From assembly GCA_013215945.1 (NCBI GenBank), contig JABSOM010000006.1, positions 62,001 through 126,000 on the forward strand: 64,000 nucleotides of DNA. Reading direction: 5' to 3'. Within the stretch, counting starts at the first letter, position 1. The number at the start of each line of letters is the position of its first letter. The translations under genes were made by a program, and so were the position numbers. The notes beneath the pieces were generated by a model. That model searched no databases. It saw only the letters and a program-made list of their open reading frames with translations, and was not told where the DNA came from. Below are positions 35,267 through 43,884 of this stretch, in pieces. The stretch comes from Campylobacteraceae bacterium (GTDB taxonomy: Bacteria > Campylobacterota > Campylobacteria > Campylobacterales > Arcobacteraceae).

Positions 35267-36066
35267 TAGGGTTTTATGATACGCTAGAGAACAAATCCAA
35301 GCTAATTGCAGCACATAGGGGGTTTAGGGCAATTCGTCCTGAAAATACTATGAGCGCTTTTAAAGCAGCTCTTGGAAAATGTGATTTTATTGAATTTGAT
35401 GTAACCTTATGTAAAGATGGTATTGCTGTTGTTATTCATGACAAAACCTTAAAACGTACATCTAATATCATTAGAAATAAAAAAACACATAAAAAAAAGA
35501 AAATACATGATTTTACCTATCAAGAATTATTAATGCTTGATTTTGCTTCTTGGTTTAAAGAAAAAGATCCTTTTGATACTATTAAAGATAAAAGAGTCAA
35601 TAAAAATGACATCAAAGCAGATCAAATTCTTACACTAACACAAGTATTAGAGTTTTGTAAAAAAAAGAACCTTTTAGCAAATATTGAAATAAAAAATATG
35701 AAAAAAACACCTTTTCATAAAAAAATAGTCAAAGAAATCATAAAAATAGTTCAAGAAACACATATGCAAGAAAAGGTACTTTTATCTTCTTTTAATCATT
35801 CTTATTTAAAAAAAGCAAAAAAGATTGCGCCTGATATACACAGAGCCGCTTTGGTTGAAAAAAAACATCCAAAAGATTTATTGCTTTATCTTAAAAAACT
35901 AGATGTCAAAGCGTATAATTGTGAAGATTCTTTGGTTGATAAAAAACTGGTAAAACTTATAAAAGATGCTAATTATAAAATAAATGTTTTCACTGTTAAT
36001 AATAAAAAGAGAAAAAAAGAACTTTTTTCCCTGGGAGTTGATGCTATTTTTACGGATTTTTTATAA
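35263..36066 (+). CDS. Glycerophosphodiester phosphodiesterase (UgpQ-like, cytoplasmic)
   Basis: 267 residues. GDPD active-site residues all present: H18-R19 in 'IAAHRGF', E27-N28 in 'RPENTMSAF', E44/D46 in 'FIEFDVTLCKDG', H59 in 'VVIHDKTLKRT', and a late 'LANIEIK'. Hydrolyses glycerophosphodiesters to glycerol 3-phosphate plus an alcohol. No signal peptide, so it works on imported diesters. Start overlaps the permease by 4 bases, giving an uptake-and-hydrolysis unit similar in logic to ugpBAEC-ugpQ. Its product is the substrate of the two GlpD copies downstream. Lysine-rich in the second half, as expected at this base composition. Confidence 0.93.
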   Translation: MIGFYDTLENKSKLIAAHRGFRAIRPENTMSAFKAALGKCDFIEFDVTLCKDGIAVVIHDKTLKRTSNIIRNKKTHKKKKIHDFTYQELLMLDFASWFKEKDPFDTIKDKRVNKNDIKADQILTLTQVLEFCKKKNLLANIEIKNMKKTPFHKKIVKEIIKIVQETHMQEKVLLSSFNHSYLKKAKKIAPDIHRAALVEKKHPKDLLLYLKKLDVKAYNCEDSLVDKKLVKLIKDANYKINVFTVNNKKRKKELFSLGVDAIFTDFL

Positions 36067-36077
36067 ACATAAGATAA

Positions 36078-36224
36078 GATGCAATTCTTAATAAAAAACT
36101 TGTAGAAAAGTTAAAAAATGCTAATTATAAAGTAAATGTATTTACAGTCAATAACGATAAAAGAAAAAAAGAGCTTTATGCTATGGGAGTAGATGGAATT
36201 TTCACAGATTTTTTAAAGATTTAA
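36078..36224 (+). pseudogene. Ghost of a second GDPD gene (last 48 codons)
   Basis: Open frame without start, 11 bases after the intact GDPD stop. Its translation (ending 'MGVDGIFTDFLKI') parallels the end of the intact protein (ending 'LGVDAIFTDFL') over about 45 residues, with 'NANYKVNVFTVNNDKRKKEL' against 'DANYKINVFTVNNKKRKKEL'. The two differ at many synonymous sites, so this is an old tandem paralogue that lost its first 80 percent. Confidence 0.85.
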
Positions 36225-36234
36225 AAAATCTGTG
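36203..36234 (+). terminator. Stem-loop ending the GDPD region
   Basis: Perfect 15-base arms (36203-36217 and 36220-36234), two central bases, covering the ghost gene's stop codon. The T run is inside the stem rather than after it, so termination is plausible, not certain. A smaller GTCTTATA/TATAAGAC hairpin at 36308-36338 precedes the convergent regulator end. Confidence 0.55.
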
Positions 36235-36353
36235 CTTCATTGCTTTACATATTTTTTATTCAAAGTATCTAAGAAAGAATATCTTTTAAATTATATTGAA
36301 AGTTATCGTCTTATAAAAATCTAATCTTTATATAAGACTTGTGAAAACTTTCC

Positions 36354-37064
36354 TTATGATTTAAAAGTTTCTTCAAGCTCTTTCCACCCATTTGTAAGGT
36401 GTTCTCTTAATGCTTTTTCAGCTTCATCAGGATCTCTGTTTAAAATAGCTTCAAATATTTTTTTATGTGCATAATAATTGACTTCATTTCTTTGTTCATG
36501 CATTTTCATTTTTTTCCAATAACCAGATAACCAATTTACAAAAGCCTTCTGCACCAAAGGGAATATTGGATTATTAGGAATTGCATAAAGAATAGAGTGA
36601 AATAATACATCTGTAGTATGGAATATATCTGAATCATTTATTGCAAGGTAATTGGCTTCTAAAGCCTGTCTTAATGCTTTTATATCATCCTTATTGGCAT
36701 GAATTGCAGCTTCACGTACTAACATAGCTTCAATCATTAATCGCGTATAAAATAGATTTTTCACCCCATCAGCTTCACTTAAAAGATGAGATACTATCCC
36801 ACTAATAGAATTTAAAGCAGAATCAATATCTGGTTTTCTTGCAACGGGTCTAAATCTTGGTTTTGTAACTACTAAACCTTTACTTGACAATGTAGCAATG
36901 GCTTCTCTAACAACCGTTCTACTTACATTATATTGATTCATTAATTCTCTCTCAGCCGGCAAAGTTTCCCCATCTTTTATATTATTGGATAATATTCTTG
37001 CTTCTAATTGATCTACTAAATAATCAGAAATTCTTCCTTTCTGAGCTGATTCTGTTTTATTCAC
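36354..37064 (-). CDS. GntR-family regulator, FadR/FCD subgroup
   Basis: 236 residues if translation starts at GTG 37064, which has AAAGGAG nine bases upstream; the frame also allows ATG 37100, without a ribosome site. N-terminal winged helix: 'LEARILSNNIKDGETLPAERELM', 'NVSRTVVREAIATLSSKGLV'. C-terminal all-helical FCD domain with histidine/aspartate metal sites ('TTDVLFHSILY', 'HKKIFEAI'). Divergent from tctCBA; two TGGT-N3-ACCA dyads in the shared gap are likely its operators. Probably represses the transporter until an organic acid is present. Confidence 0.92.
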   Translation of the reverse strand: MNKTESAQKGRISDYLVDQLEARILSNNIKDGETLPAERELMNQYNVSRTVVREAIATLSSKGLVVTKPRFRPVARKPDIDSALNSISGIVSHLLSEADGVKNLFYTRLMIEAMLVREAAIHANKDDIKALRQALEANYLAINDSDIFHTTDVLFHSILYAIPNNPIFPLVQKAFVNWLSGYWKKMKMHEQRNEVNYYAHKKIFEAILNRDPDEAEKALREHLTNGWKELEETFKS

Positions 37065-37120
37065 AATTATTATCTCCTTTAAATTTATTAATTGTACCAT
37101 AATTACATATTGTCCTAGTT

Positions 37121-37131
37121 TGGTACAACCA
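37121..37131. promoter_or_regulatory. FadR-type operator 1
   Basis: TGGTACAACCA, the TGGT-N3-ACCA dyad typical of FadR-subgroup regulators, 57 bases upstream of the regulator's GTG start. A half-site (TTGTACCAT) follows at 37092-37100. Confidence 0.6.
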
Positions 37132-37290
37132 TATTAAAAAATATACCTAACTATATACATAGAAAAATCAAAACAAATCTTTCTTTACTAATAAATAATC
37201 ACGATATTAAGTCATTTTTTGTCTTAATTTAGAATTACATAGATAAATTAAGCAATATTTAAAAAAAACTAGTATAAGATGGAATTACTA

Positions 37291-37307
37291 ATTTGGTCAT
37301 ACCAAAT
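37291..37307. promoter_or_regulatory. FadR-type operator 2
   Basis: ATTTGGTCATACCAAAT, perfect 7-base arms around CAT, about 94 bases before the tctC start. Same TGGT-N3-ACCA core as operator 1. It follows an AGTATAAGAT stretch that could be a -10 element for tctC. The rest of the 336-base gap is plain AT-rich DNA. Confidence 0.7.
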
Positions 37308-37400
37308 AGGAGAATTGGATTTTATAATTGATACAATGAATAATTAATTTTGATTGTTCTAATGTGTAATTTAAAAACTAAATATAATTAAGGAAAAAAA

Positions 37401-38363
37401 ATGAAACAAGTAAAACAAATTAGAAGTGTACTATTGGCTATAGGACTTTCTGTAAGTACTGCATTTGCAGCATTCCCTGAAAAAGACATCACGTTAATTG
37501 TACCATGGTCAGCAGGTGGTGGAACAGATACAATTGCAAGAGCATTGGTTAAAAATGCGAAAAAGCACATTGGTGTAAATGTAAATGTAGTTAATAAAAC
37601 AGGCGGTCAAGGTGTTGTTGGTATGAGTGCAGCTAGACTTGCAAGGCCAGATGGTTATACAGTTGGTATGATTACTTTTGGACTTAGTACCTATAAATTA
37701 ATGGGTTTATCAAAACTTAACTTTCGTGATTTTAAATTATTACAATTATTAAATCAAAGTGCTCCTGCTTTAAGTGTAAAAGCTGATTCTAAATGGTCAT
37801 CAATTGCTGATGTTGTTAAATATGCAAAAGCAAATCCTGGCAAAGTAACAATTGGTCATACAGGTGCTGGTGTAGCTTGGCATTTATCTGCTGCTTCTTT
37901 AGGTATTAAAAATGGTATTGAATTTAACTTTATTCCTTTTGATGGAGGAGCTCCTACACGTTCTGCTCTACTTGGTGGACATATTGATTTAGCAGCAACG
38001 GGTATTGATGAAATGAAGCAATTAAAGGAAGCGGGTCAAGTTAATATTATTGTAACAGATGATACAAAACGTCATCCTTTATTCCCAAATGTTCCAACAC
38101 TTAAAGAAGAAGGTTTCGCATCTGATGCTCCTATCTTAGATTGGCGTGGATTAGCATTGGCTAAAAATGTACCAGCTGATCGTACAAAAATTTTAGAAGC
38201 TGGATTCAAAAAAATGTTTGATGATCCTGAATTTAGAGAATTTACAAAAAAAGTTGGTCTTAACTTAGTGTATGCAGATGCTAAAGGTTTTAAAGAATTT
38301 TTAGAAAATATGGAAAATGTACTTAAACCAACATTAGATTCTGTTGGTCTACTTAAAAAGTAA
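37401..38363 (+). CDS. tctC: Tripartite tricarboxylate transporter binding protein (TctC/Bug family)
   Basis: 320 residues, signal peptide about 1-23 ('...STAFA'). Bug-family phrases: 'FPEKDITLIVPWSAGGGTDTIAR', 'VVNKTGGQGVVG', 'HTGAGVAWHLSA', 'VPTLKEEGF'. Periplasmic receptor for carboxylates. First gene of tctCBA, divergent from the FadR-type regulator. Ligand not predictable; the neighbouring beta-hydroxyacid dehydrogenase suggests a hydroxy acid. Confidence 0.93.
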   Translation: MKQVKQIRSVLLAIGLSVSTAFAAFPEKDITLIVPWSAGGGTDTIARALVKNAKKHIGVNVNVVNKTGGQGVVGMSAARLARPDGYTVGMITFGLSTYKLMGLSKLNFRDFKLLQLLNQSAPALSVKADSKWSSIADVVKYAKANPGKVTIGHTGAGVAWHLSAASLGIKNGIEFNFIPFDGGAPTRSALLGGHIDLAATGIDEMKQLKEAGQVNIIVTDDTKRHPLFPNVPTLKEEGFASDAPILDWRGLALAKNVPADRTKILEAGFKKMFDDPEFREFTKKVGLNLVYADAKGFKEFLENMENVLKPTLDSVGLLKK

Positions 38364-38369
38364 TTTTTG

Positions 38370-38825
38370 ATGTATAACAAGACTATTGATGTTTGTAGTG
38401 GTATTTTCTTAAGCTTATTAAGTATTGCCATTTATTTATATGCAGAACAACAATATGTGGGAAGTGGAGTTAACCGTTACGGGCCTAATTTCTTCCCACA
38501 GGTCGTATCTGTAATGTTGCTCTTAGCTTCTCTTACCCTTATTTATCAAGCATTAAAAGGGAATTCCTTAAAAAACTTTGAGACAATAAATAAAAAAGGT
38601 TTTATTCGTACTTCTATTGTTTTAGGATTTGCCATTGCTTATTTATTTTTGATGCAAGTTGCAGGATTTTATCTTGCTACGGGAATATTTTTATTTGTAA
38701 CTATGAAGTTTTTAGGTCTAAAAAGTTATTTAGTTACCTTGATAGTTAGTGCATGTGTTGCTACTATTGTTTTTGGAATTTTTAAAGTGTTTTTAAAAAT
38801 ACCTTTACCAGAAGGGCTCTTTTGA
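38370..38825 (+). CDS. tctB: Tripartite tricarboxylate transporter small membrane subunit (TctB)
   Basis: 151 residues from ATG 38370 (a TTG codon directly precedes it in frame). About four membrane segments, 'GPNFFPQVVSVMLL' is typical of TctB. Only 6 bases after tctC. Confidence 0.88.
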   Translation: MYNKTIDVCSGIFLSLLSIAIYLYAEQQYVGSGVNRYGPNFFPQVVSVMLLLASLTLIYQALKGNSLKNFETINKKGFIRTSIVLGFAIAYLFLMQVAGFYLATGIFLFVTMKFLGLKSYLVTLIVSACVATIVFGIFKVFLKIPLPEGLF

Positions 38826-38876
38826 AAAAGTTTATAAAAAATTTAAAACAAGAATTTTATTTTATAGGAGAATGCA

Positions 38877-40388
38877 ATGACACTTGATTATTTATTAGAC
38901 GCATTCCAACTAATTTTTAGTACGCCTTCTAGTTTATTATTTATTGTAATTGGAGTTACTGCTGGTATTGTAGTTGGGTCTTTACCTGGATTAACTGCAA
39001 CTATGGGCTGTGCTTTATTAATTCCTTTTACTTACAGTCTTCCTCCAGTTGAGGGATTATTGTTATTAATGGGAATATTTACGGGGGGAATTTATGGGGG
39101 TTCTATTTCAGGAATCCTTATAAGAACACCTGGAACACCAGCAGCAGCAGCTACCTTACTTGATGGTTACCCTTTAACTCAAAAAGGTGAAGGTGGTAAG
39201 GCCATTGGTATTGCAACTGTTTCTTCTTTTGTGGGTGGTACTATTGGTGCATTAATTATGGCATTTTTAGCCCCTGAAATTGCACAATTTGGTTTACGTT
39301 TTGGACCTCCAGAGTTTTTTGCTTTGGCTGTTTTTGGACTTACTATGATTATCTCAATTTCGGGAGAATCACTTCTTAAAGGTGTAATCGTAGTTTTAAT
39401 TGGTTTATTATTAACAACTATTGGTTTTGATCCTTTATCTGGAGTGGCACGTTTTTCTTTTGAAAACGATAACTTATTAGGTGGAATTACTTTTATTCCA
39501 GTATTAATTGGTTTATTTGGTTTTGCTCAAGTATTTAGAAATGTAGAAACTATGGGCCTAGTACCACAGGTAAAATCAAAAGTTGGTAGAATTTTACCAA
39601 GATTTAAAGATATTAAAGCCCTTCTTCCTACTATGGGTAAGTCTGGAACTATTGGTGCATTAATGGGAAGTGTTCCTGGACTTGGTTGTGATGTTGCTGC
39701 ATTTGTTGCATACGGTGAAGCAAAAAGAACATCTAAAACACCAGAAGAATTTGGTAAAGGTTCACATGAAGGTATTGCTGCACCAGAATCTGCTAATAAT
39801 GGAGCAGTTGGTGGTGCGATGATTCCAATGTTAACCCTAGGAGTTCCTGGTGATGCTGTTACTGCTGTATTACTTGGAGCTTTAACTATTCATGGTTTAC
39901 AACCTGGACCTTTATTATTTAAAGATCATATTGATATTGTTTACCCTTTATTTGCTGGTATGATTTTATGTCAATTTGTTTTATTAATTGTAGGTTTAAG
40001 TGGTGCAAAATTATTTGCTAAATTAATTAATATTAATGTTAGTATTTTGACACCAATCATATTTCTTCTTTGTATTACAGGAGCTTATGCTATGAGATTT
40101 TCTTTCTTTGATGTAGGATTAGCTCTTATTGTAGGTATTCTGGCTTATTTTATGGATAAAGCGAAATTTCCGATTTCACCCATATTATTGGCATTAATTC
40201 TAGGGCCAATGGCTGAGCAAAATATGCGACGGGCATTATTAATGTCTCATGATGATCCTAGTATCTTTTTTACACGACCAATTAGTGCTTCATTCTTAGC
40301 ACTGGCTTTATTTATGGCTATTACTTCTTATAGAAGGTTTGTAAAATTGAAAAAAGCTGAAAAAGAATTGGAAAAAAAAGCTTCATAA
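38877..40388 (+). CDS. tctA: Tripartite tricarboxylate transporter large membrane subunit (TctA)
   Basis: 503 residues, about ten to twelve membrane segments. TctA signatures: 'GLLPG'-like 'GSLPGLTATMG', 'GGIYGGSISGILIRTPGTPAAAAT', 'GVPGDAVTAVLLGAL'. Inner-membrane channel. Ribosome site GGAG before 38877. A terminator-like palindrome follows. Confidence 0.95.
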   Translation: MTLDYLLDAFQLIFSTPSSLLFIVIGVTAGIVVGSLPGLTATMGCALLIPFTYSLPPVEGLLLLMGIFTGGIYGGSISGILIRTPGTPAAAATLLDGYPLTQKGEGGKAIGIATVSSFVGGTIGALIMAFLAPEIAQFGLRFGPPEFFALAVFGLTMIISISGESLLKGVIVVLIGLLLTTIGFDPLSGVARFSFENDNLLGGITFIPVLIGLFGFAQVFRNVETMGLVPQVKSKVGRILPRFKDIKALLPTMGKSGTIGALMGSVPGLGCDVAAFVAYGEAKRTSKTPEEFGKGSHEGIAAPESANNGAVGGAMIPMLTLGVPGDAVTAVLLGALTIHGLQPGPLLFKDHIDIVYPLFAGMILCQFVLLIVGLSGAKLFAKLININVSILTPIIFLLCITGAYAMRFSFFDVGLALIVGILAYFMDKAKFPISPILLALILGPMAEQNMRRALLMSHDDPSIFFTRPISASFLALALFMAITSYRRFVKLKKAEKELEKKAS

Positions 40389-40425
40389 GAAACAAAAAAT
40401 AATAAACAATAATTAAAATCAAAGA

Positions 40426-40445
40426 TAAAGGGGCTAGCCCCTTTA
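40426..40445. terminator. Palindromic terminator after tctA
   Basis: TAAAGGGGC-TA-GCCCCTTTA, GC-rich for this genome, followed by a short T/A stretch. It separates tctCBA from the dehydrogenase gene at 40501. Confidence 0.65.
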
Positions 40446-40500
40446 TTAAGTATAGAAATATATTAATTGAAAAATATAAATTAAAATTAGGAAATAAATA

Positions 40501-41406
40501 ATGTCAAATACACAAAGAAAAAGAATTGGATTCATTGGTTTAGGATTAATGGGTTCTGCCATCGTAAATAGACTACAAGATAAAAATTATGAAGTAACAG
40601 TTTTCAGTAGAAGCCGTAATGCAGGGATAGTAAAAGCTGAAAGTCGTGGTGCTAAAGTTGCTTCTAATAACAGAGAAGTAGCTTCTAATTCTGATATTAT
40701 CATTATTTGTGTTGATACATCAAAAGCTGTTGAATCTATTATGTTAGGTGAAAATGGCCTAATTGAAGCACTTAATCCTGGCACGATAGTCATAGACTTT
40801 GGGACATCTTTACCTGCATCAACTAAAATGCTTGCTGCAGAAATAAAAGAGAAAGGCTCAAGTTATATGGATGCTCCACTAGGAAGAACTCCTAAACATG
40901 CACTTGATGGTTTATTAAATATAATGTCTGCTGGGGAAAAAACTGATTTTGATAAAGTTAAATCTCTATTAGCGGATATTGGTGAAAATGTATTTCATGT
41001 AGGTACTTTAGGTGCTGGACATACCTTAAAACTTATCAATAATTTCTTTGGAATGACACTTGCAACTGCAATGTCAGAATCCTTTGCTATGGCTGATTTA
41101 GCAGGAATTAAAAGAGAAGACCTTTATAATATTATGTCAGCAGGACCTCTTCATTCTATGATGATGGATTTTGTAAAATCAAATGCAGTTGATGGAAATA
41201 CTAAATCTTTAGGTTTCTCAATTGGAAATGCACATAAAGATTTAGCTTATTATGTAAGTATGACTGAATCATTAAATGTTTCTTCTGCCATCGCAGCAGG
41301 TACAAAAGCATCACTTGGAAGCGCAGTAGAAGATGGAAAAGCAAACAATGATGTTCCTGATATGGTTGCTCATTTTGCTAAAATATTTGCTAAGACTGCA
41401 AAATAA
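40501..41406 (+). CDS. Beta-hydroxyacid dehydrogenase (3-hydroxyisobutyrate/tartronate-semialdehyde reductase family)
   Basis: 301 residues. N-terminal Rossmann 'IGFIGLGLMGSAI', substrate loop 'DAPLGRTPKHALDG' where many members have DAPVSGG, catalytic lysine in 'GHTLKLINNFF'. NAD(P)-dependent oxidation or reduction of a short beta-hydroxy acid. Located behind tctCBA and coupled (1-base overlap, TAATG) to the 142-residue gene, suggesting it acts on the acid taken up by the Tct system. The altered substrate loop hints at a substrate different from the classical ones. Confidence 0.88.
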   Translation: MSNTQRKRIGFIGLGLMGSAIVNRLQDKNYEVTVFSRSRNAGIVKAESRGAKVASNNREVASNSDIIIICVDTSKAVESIMLGENGLIEALNPGTIVIDFGTSLPASTKMLAAEIKEKGSSYMDAPLGRTPKHALDGLLNIMSAGEKTDFDKVKSLLADIGENVFHVGTLGAGHTLKLINNFFGMTLATAMSESFAMADLAGIKREDLYNIMSAGPLHSMMMDFVKSNAVDGNTKSLGFSIGNAHKDLAYYVSMTESLNVSSAIAAGTKASLGSAVEDGKANNDVPDMVAHFAKIFAKTAK

Positions 41407-41834
41407 TGAATCATCTAAACATTGCGAAACAAGCTGTTGAGCTCGTTAAACCTTCAATTGAAGAATTATTCAAACGTACCAATAGAAAAGAACTTCATAT
41501 TGTGATTATGGACCCAAGGTTAAAACCTTGGGAGTCTTCTTTTTCTGATGCAATTTTATATGAAGAATCAATTAAAAATTCTACTTGGGAAAAACCCTTT
41601 GATGACTTTGCACGAAGTAAAGCACAACAAGCTTGGAGAGAAAGTCAAGCAAATCTTGTAACACAAGCGATGCACCCATCGTCTTTAAGAGAAGGAGATT
41701 TACCCTTCTATGGATCTTTTGTTTATGGAAATGTTGTAGTTGCTTGTTCTGGTGTTGAACAATGGTTTGATATGTTAGTTAGCGGATGGATTGCTCTAGC
41801 TTTTGAACAGCTTGCAATACATGAAGTTCAATAA
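41406..41834 (+). CDS. Small protein of unknown function, possibly GlcG/HbpS-like
   Basis: 142 residues, not firmly recognised. The middle 'FARSKAQQAWRESQANLV' and 'YGSFVYGNVVVACSGVEQWFDMLVSGWIALAFE' recall the GlcG/HbpS fold (KA-x-TA helix, G-x-V-x-GA/SG strand, D-x3-A helix), proteins often found beside hydroxy-acid metabolism genes. No signal peptide or membrane segment. Translationally coupled to the dehydrogenase. The GlcG link is a pattern impression, not a secure assignment. Confidence 0.6.
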   Translation: MNHLNIAKQAVELVKPSIEELFKRTNRKELHIVIMDPRLKPWESSFSDAILYEESIKNSTWEKPFDDFARSKAQQAWRESQANLVTQAMHPSSLREGDLPFYGSFVYGNVVVACSGVEQWFDMLVSGWIALAFEQLAIHEVQ

Positions 41835-41868
41835 GCTCCTACTAATAATTGGTTTATTTTTACGTCCT

Positions 41869-41894
41869 TTAAATAAGAATTGTTTCTTATTTAA
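41869..41894 (+). terminator. Terminator-like hairpin after the tct/dehydrogenase unit
   Basis: TTAAATAAGAA (41869-41879), loop TTGT, complement 41884-41894, 35 bases after the stop. Flanking CCT/AGG bases can extend the stem. Confidence 0.55.
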
Positions 41895-42027
41895 GAGGAC
41901 CTCTACACTTTTTATTTAGAGGACAAAAACGTATTTTCTTAAATATAAAACGTGAATATAGATAATAAACATCGTATTATTATCTGTATGCATTGCTTAG
42001 AATAGATAAAAACTTAAAGGATTACAC

Positions 42028-42876
42028 ATGTATTATAAAAAACTATTTTTCCCAATTGGTGGTGGAGATGAGTTAGAAGAAAGAATTTATGGTGCACTAT
42101 TAATCGCAAAAAAACTTAATATAAAATTAGATATTTTAAAGTCAAGTTTAAAAGACAATAACACACTTTATAAAAGATATGCAATTCCTGAAAAAATCAT
42201 AAATGAGCTTGACCAAATCGTTGATATGAAGTATAAAGAAGAAAATGAAGTTTTTTTAGAACTTTTTAATAAGGTAGCAAAAGACTTAGCAGTCGATATT
42301 TCTATTGATACTAATAAAAATAATGCTTTGGTTCGTGTAAAAGTCTTAGAAGGATTAAGAAGTAGTTTAGTAGAACAAGAATCAAAATTTTGTGATCTTG
42401 TAATTGCTGCTGCTCCACCCTCTGGTCTTACTACTGCAACATTTGAAACTGCCGTTTTAAAAAGTGGTAAACCTGTTTTAATGTTTCCAAGAGTTTTAAG
42501 AAAGTTTTCTACTGATTCAATAATTATTGGATGGAATAATTCTACAGAAGCATCACGTGCACTCACTTCTTCAATTGAGCTATTAAAAACTGCTAAAAAA
42601 GTACATATAATTTCATCAATAGAATATGTGGAAAATTTAGATGTTTTGGAAAATCTTATTGATTATTTAAAAGAGCATGATATATGTGCCACTTATGAAA
42701 TTATTAAAACTACTAGAATACCAGGACAAGCATTATTAAATGCTGCAATAAATGGAGATTTTGACATAATAATAGCTGGAGCATACGGACATAAAGGCCT
42801 AAAAGAACTTATGTTTGGTGGTGCTACTAGGTATCTACTAGAAAATACAAGTATTCCTGTATTTATGTCTCATTAA
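42028..42876 (+). CDS. Universal stress protein with two Usp domains
   Basis: 282 residues. N-terminal Usp half (about 1-150, 'LVIAAAPPSG...SGKPVLMFPR') and C-terminal half (about 160-282) ending in the ATP-binding pattern G-x2-G-x9-G as 'GAYGHKGLKELMFGGATRYL' (20 residues). The second half therefore probably binds ATP, the first lacks that motif. Single-gene unit, hairpin at 42931 downstream. General stress role by family. Confidence 0.88.
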   Translation: MYYKKLFFPIGGGDELEERIYGALLIAKKLNIKLDILKSSLKDNNTLYKRYAIPEKIINELDQIVDMKYKEENEVFLELFNKVAKDLAVDISIDTNKNNALVRVKVLEGLRSSLVEQESKFCDLVIAAAPPSGLTTATFETAVLKSGKPVLMFPRVLRKFSTDSIIIGWNNSTEASRALTSSIELLKTAKKVHIISSIEYVENLDVLENLIDYLKEHDICATYEIIKTTRIPGQALLNAAINGDFDIIIAGAYGHKGLKELMFGGATRYLLENTSIPVFMSH

Positions 42877-42930
42877 AAAATTAATTTGAAAGTTCATTAT
42901 AGTAAGTGGATTAAGAGATTAGATAGAAAA

Positions 42931-42959
42931 AAGCTTAGTTTTCATTTTACACTAAGCTT
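42931..42959. terminator. Bidirectional terminator between the Usp gene and the GntR gene
   Basis: AAGCTTAGT (42931-42939) pairs with ACTAAGCTT (42951-42959); A tract before and TTTTAT after, so usable from both sides by the two convergent genes. Confidence 0.65.
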
Positions 42960-42979
42960 AGCGTTTTATAGTAAAGAAA

Positions 42980-43705
42980 TTAAATATTTGTTACTTTATC
43001 ACTAAATAACATTATTTTATGTTTATACATATCTGATTTTATCACCAAATCAGAGTATTCAACTGCTTTCCCTTTTTTATCAGAAGACAATCTATGAAGA
43101 GATAAAACAGGTGTTCCTTCTTCTATTTCAAGCTTTTTAGCTTCTGATTTATTTGCAGCTTTTGCTTCTACTGTTTCTTCTGCTGTAAAAAATTCAATAT
43201 TGTATTCTTTTTTTAAGTAGGTATATAAAGAATCTTCATCTAATTTATGTTCTATATTAGGAACAGTATTAATATCAAAATAATTAATCATTAAAGCAAA
43301 AGGAATTTTATTTAACAATCTTGTTCTTCTAATACATATAAGCGTATCACACTTTAATAAATCTTTTACAAAATGTTCTTCTTTAATTATTTCAAAGGTT
43401 ATAGATTTGGTACTTAAGAATTTGTTTTGTTTTGCAAGCCTTTGAGTTAAAGAACCAATAGCATTTGCATCATAAAGAATTTTTTCTTCTGTTACAAAAG
43501 TTCCTTTTCCTTGTTTTTTAACAACAACATTACTTCTTTCTAATTCCTCAATTGCTTTACGTACTGTAATGCGGGAAACCTTATACATAGCCTCTAGTTT
43601 GCCTTCAGCAGGTATTAGATCATTAACTTTATAATTACGTTGAATGTCTTCTAAAAGTTTTTCTTTTAATTGAAGATAAAGAGGTATACCATTTTTTATA
43701 AACAA
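42980..43705 (-). CDS. GntR-family regulator, HutC/UTRA subgroup
   Basis: 241 residues from TTG 43705, preceded by AAAAGGA; an in-frame TGA six bases upstream excludes a longer form. N-terminal winged helix 'PLYLQLKEKLLEDI...IPAEGKLEAMYKVSRITVRKAIEEL', then 'KKQGKGTFVTEE', then a UTRA ligand domain (about 85-235). Lies beside glpD copy 1 and the phn-type operon. An operator-like direct repeat (43781) is in its own promoter, and related sites precede the glycerol and glycerophosphodiester operons, so it is the prime candidate regulator of that regulon. A 5' fragment of a second copy lies at 50323. Confidence 0.92.
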   Translation of the reverse strand: MFIKNGIPLYLQLKEKLLEDIQRNYKVNDLIPAEGKLEAMYKVSRITVRKAIEELERSNVVVKKQGKGTFVTEEKILYDANAIGSLTQRLAKQNKFLSTKSITFEIIKEEHFVKDLLKCDTLICIRRTRLLNKIPFALMINYFDINTVPNIEHKLDEDSLYTYLKKEYNIEFFTAEETVEAKAANKSEAKKLEIEEGTPVLSLHRLSSDKKGKAVEYSDLVIKSDMYKHKIMLFSDKVTNI

Positions 43706-43780
43706 AAGTCATATCCTTTTAAATACTAGCACCAAAAAAATTGTAAAATCAAATAAGTTTTACTAATATAGGTACTTAAG

Positions 43781-43800
43781 TCATAACATTATAACATTAT
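43781..43800. promoter_or_regulatory. Operator-like direct repeat upstream of the GntR gene
   Basis: Two adjacent ATAACATT units. On the minus strand this reads ATAATGTTATAATGTTAT, which carries the same core as sites at 45755 and 52402. One unit is missing in the duplicated copy at 50421. Suggests autoregulation. Confidence 0.6.
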
Positions 43801-43831
43801 TTATTTACTATAGGATATTTTTACTTCTAGA

Positions 43832-43866
43832 GTGTATTTAAATTTATACTTTTTTTTTAAATACAC
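43832..43866 (-). terminator. Terminator of glpD copy 1
   Basis: GTGTATTTAAA (43832-43842) pairs with its exact complement at 43856-43866; a T-rich loop. Same structure follows glpD copy 2. Confidence 0.6.
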
Positions 43867-43884
43867 CTATTTACGCAGTTTTTT

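Noticed and set aside
43781-43800. Short repeats as a CRISPR or mobile-element end
   Set aside because: Only two 8-base units without spacers; better explained as an operator.
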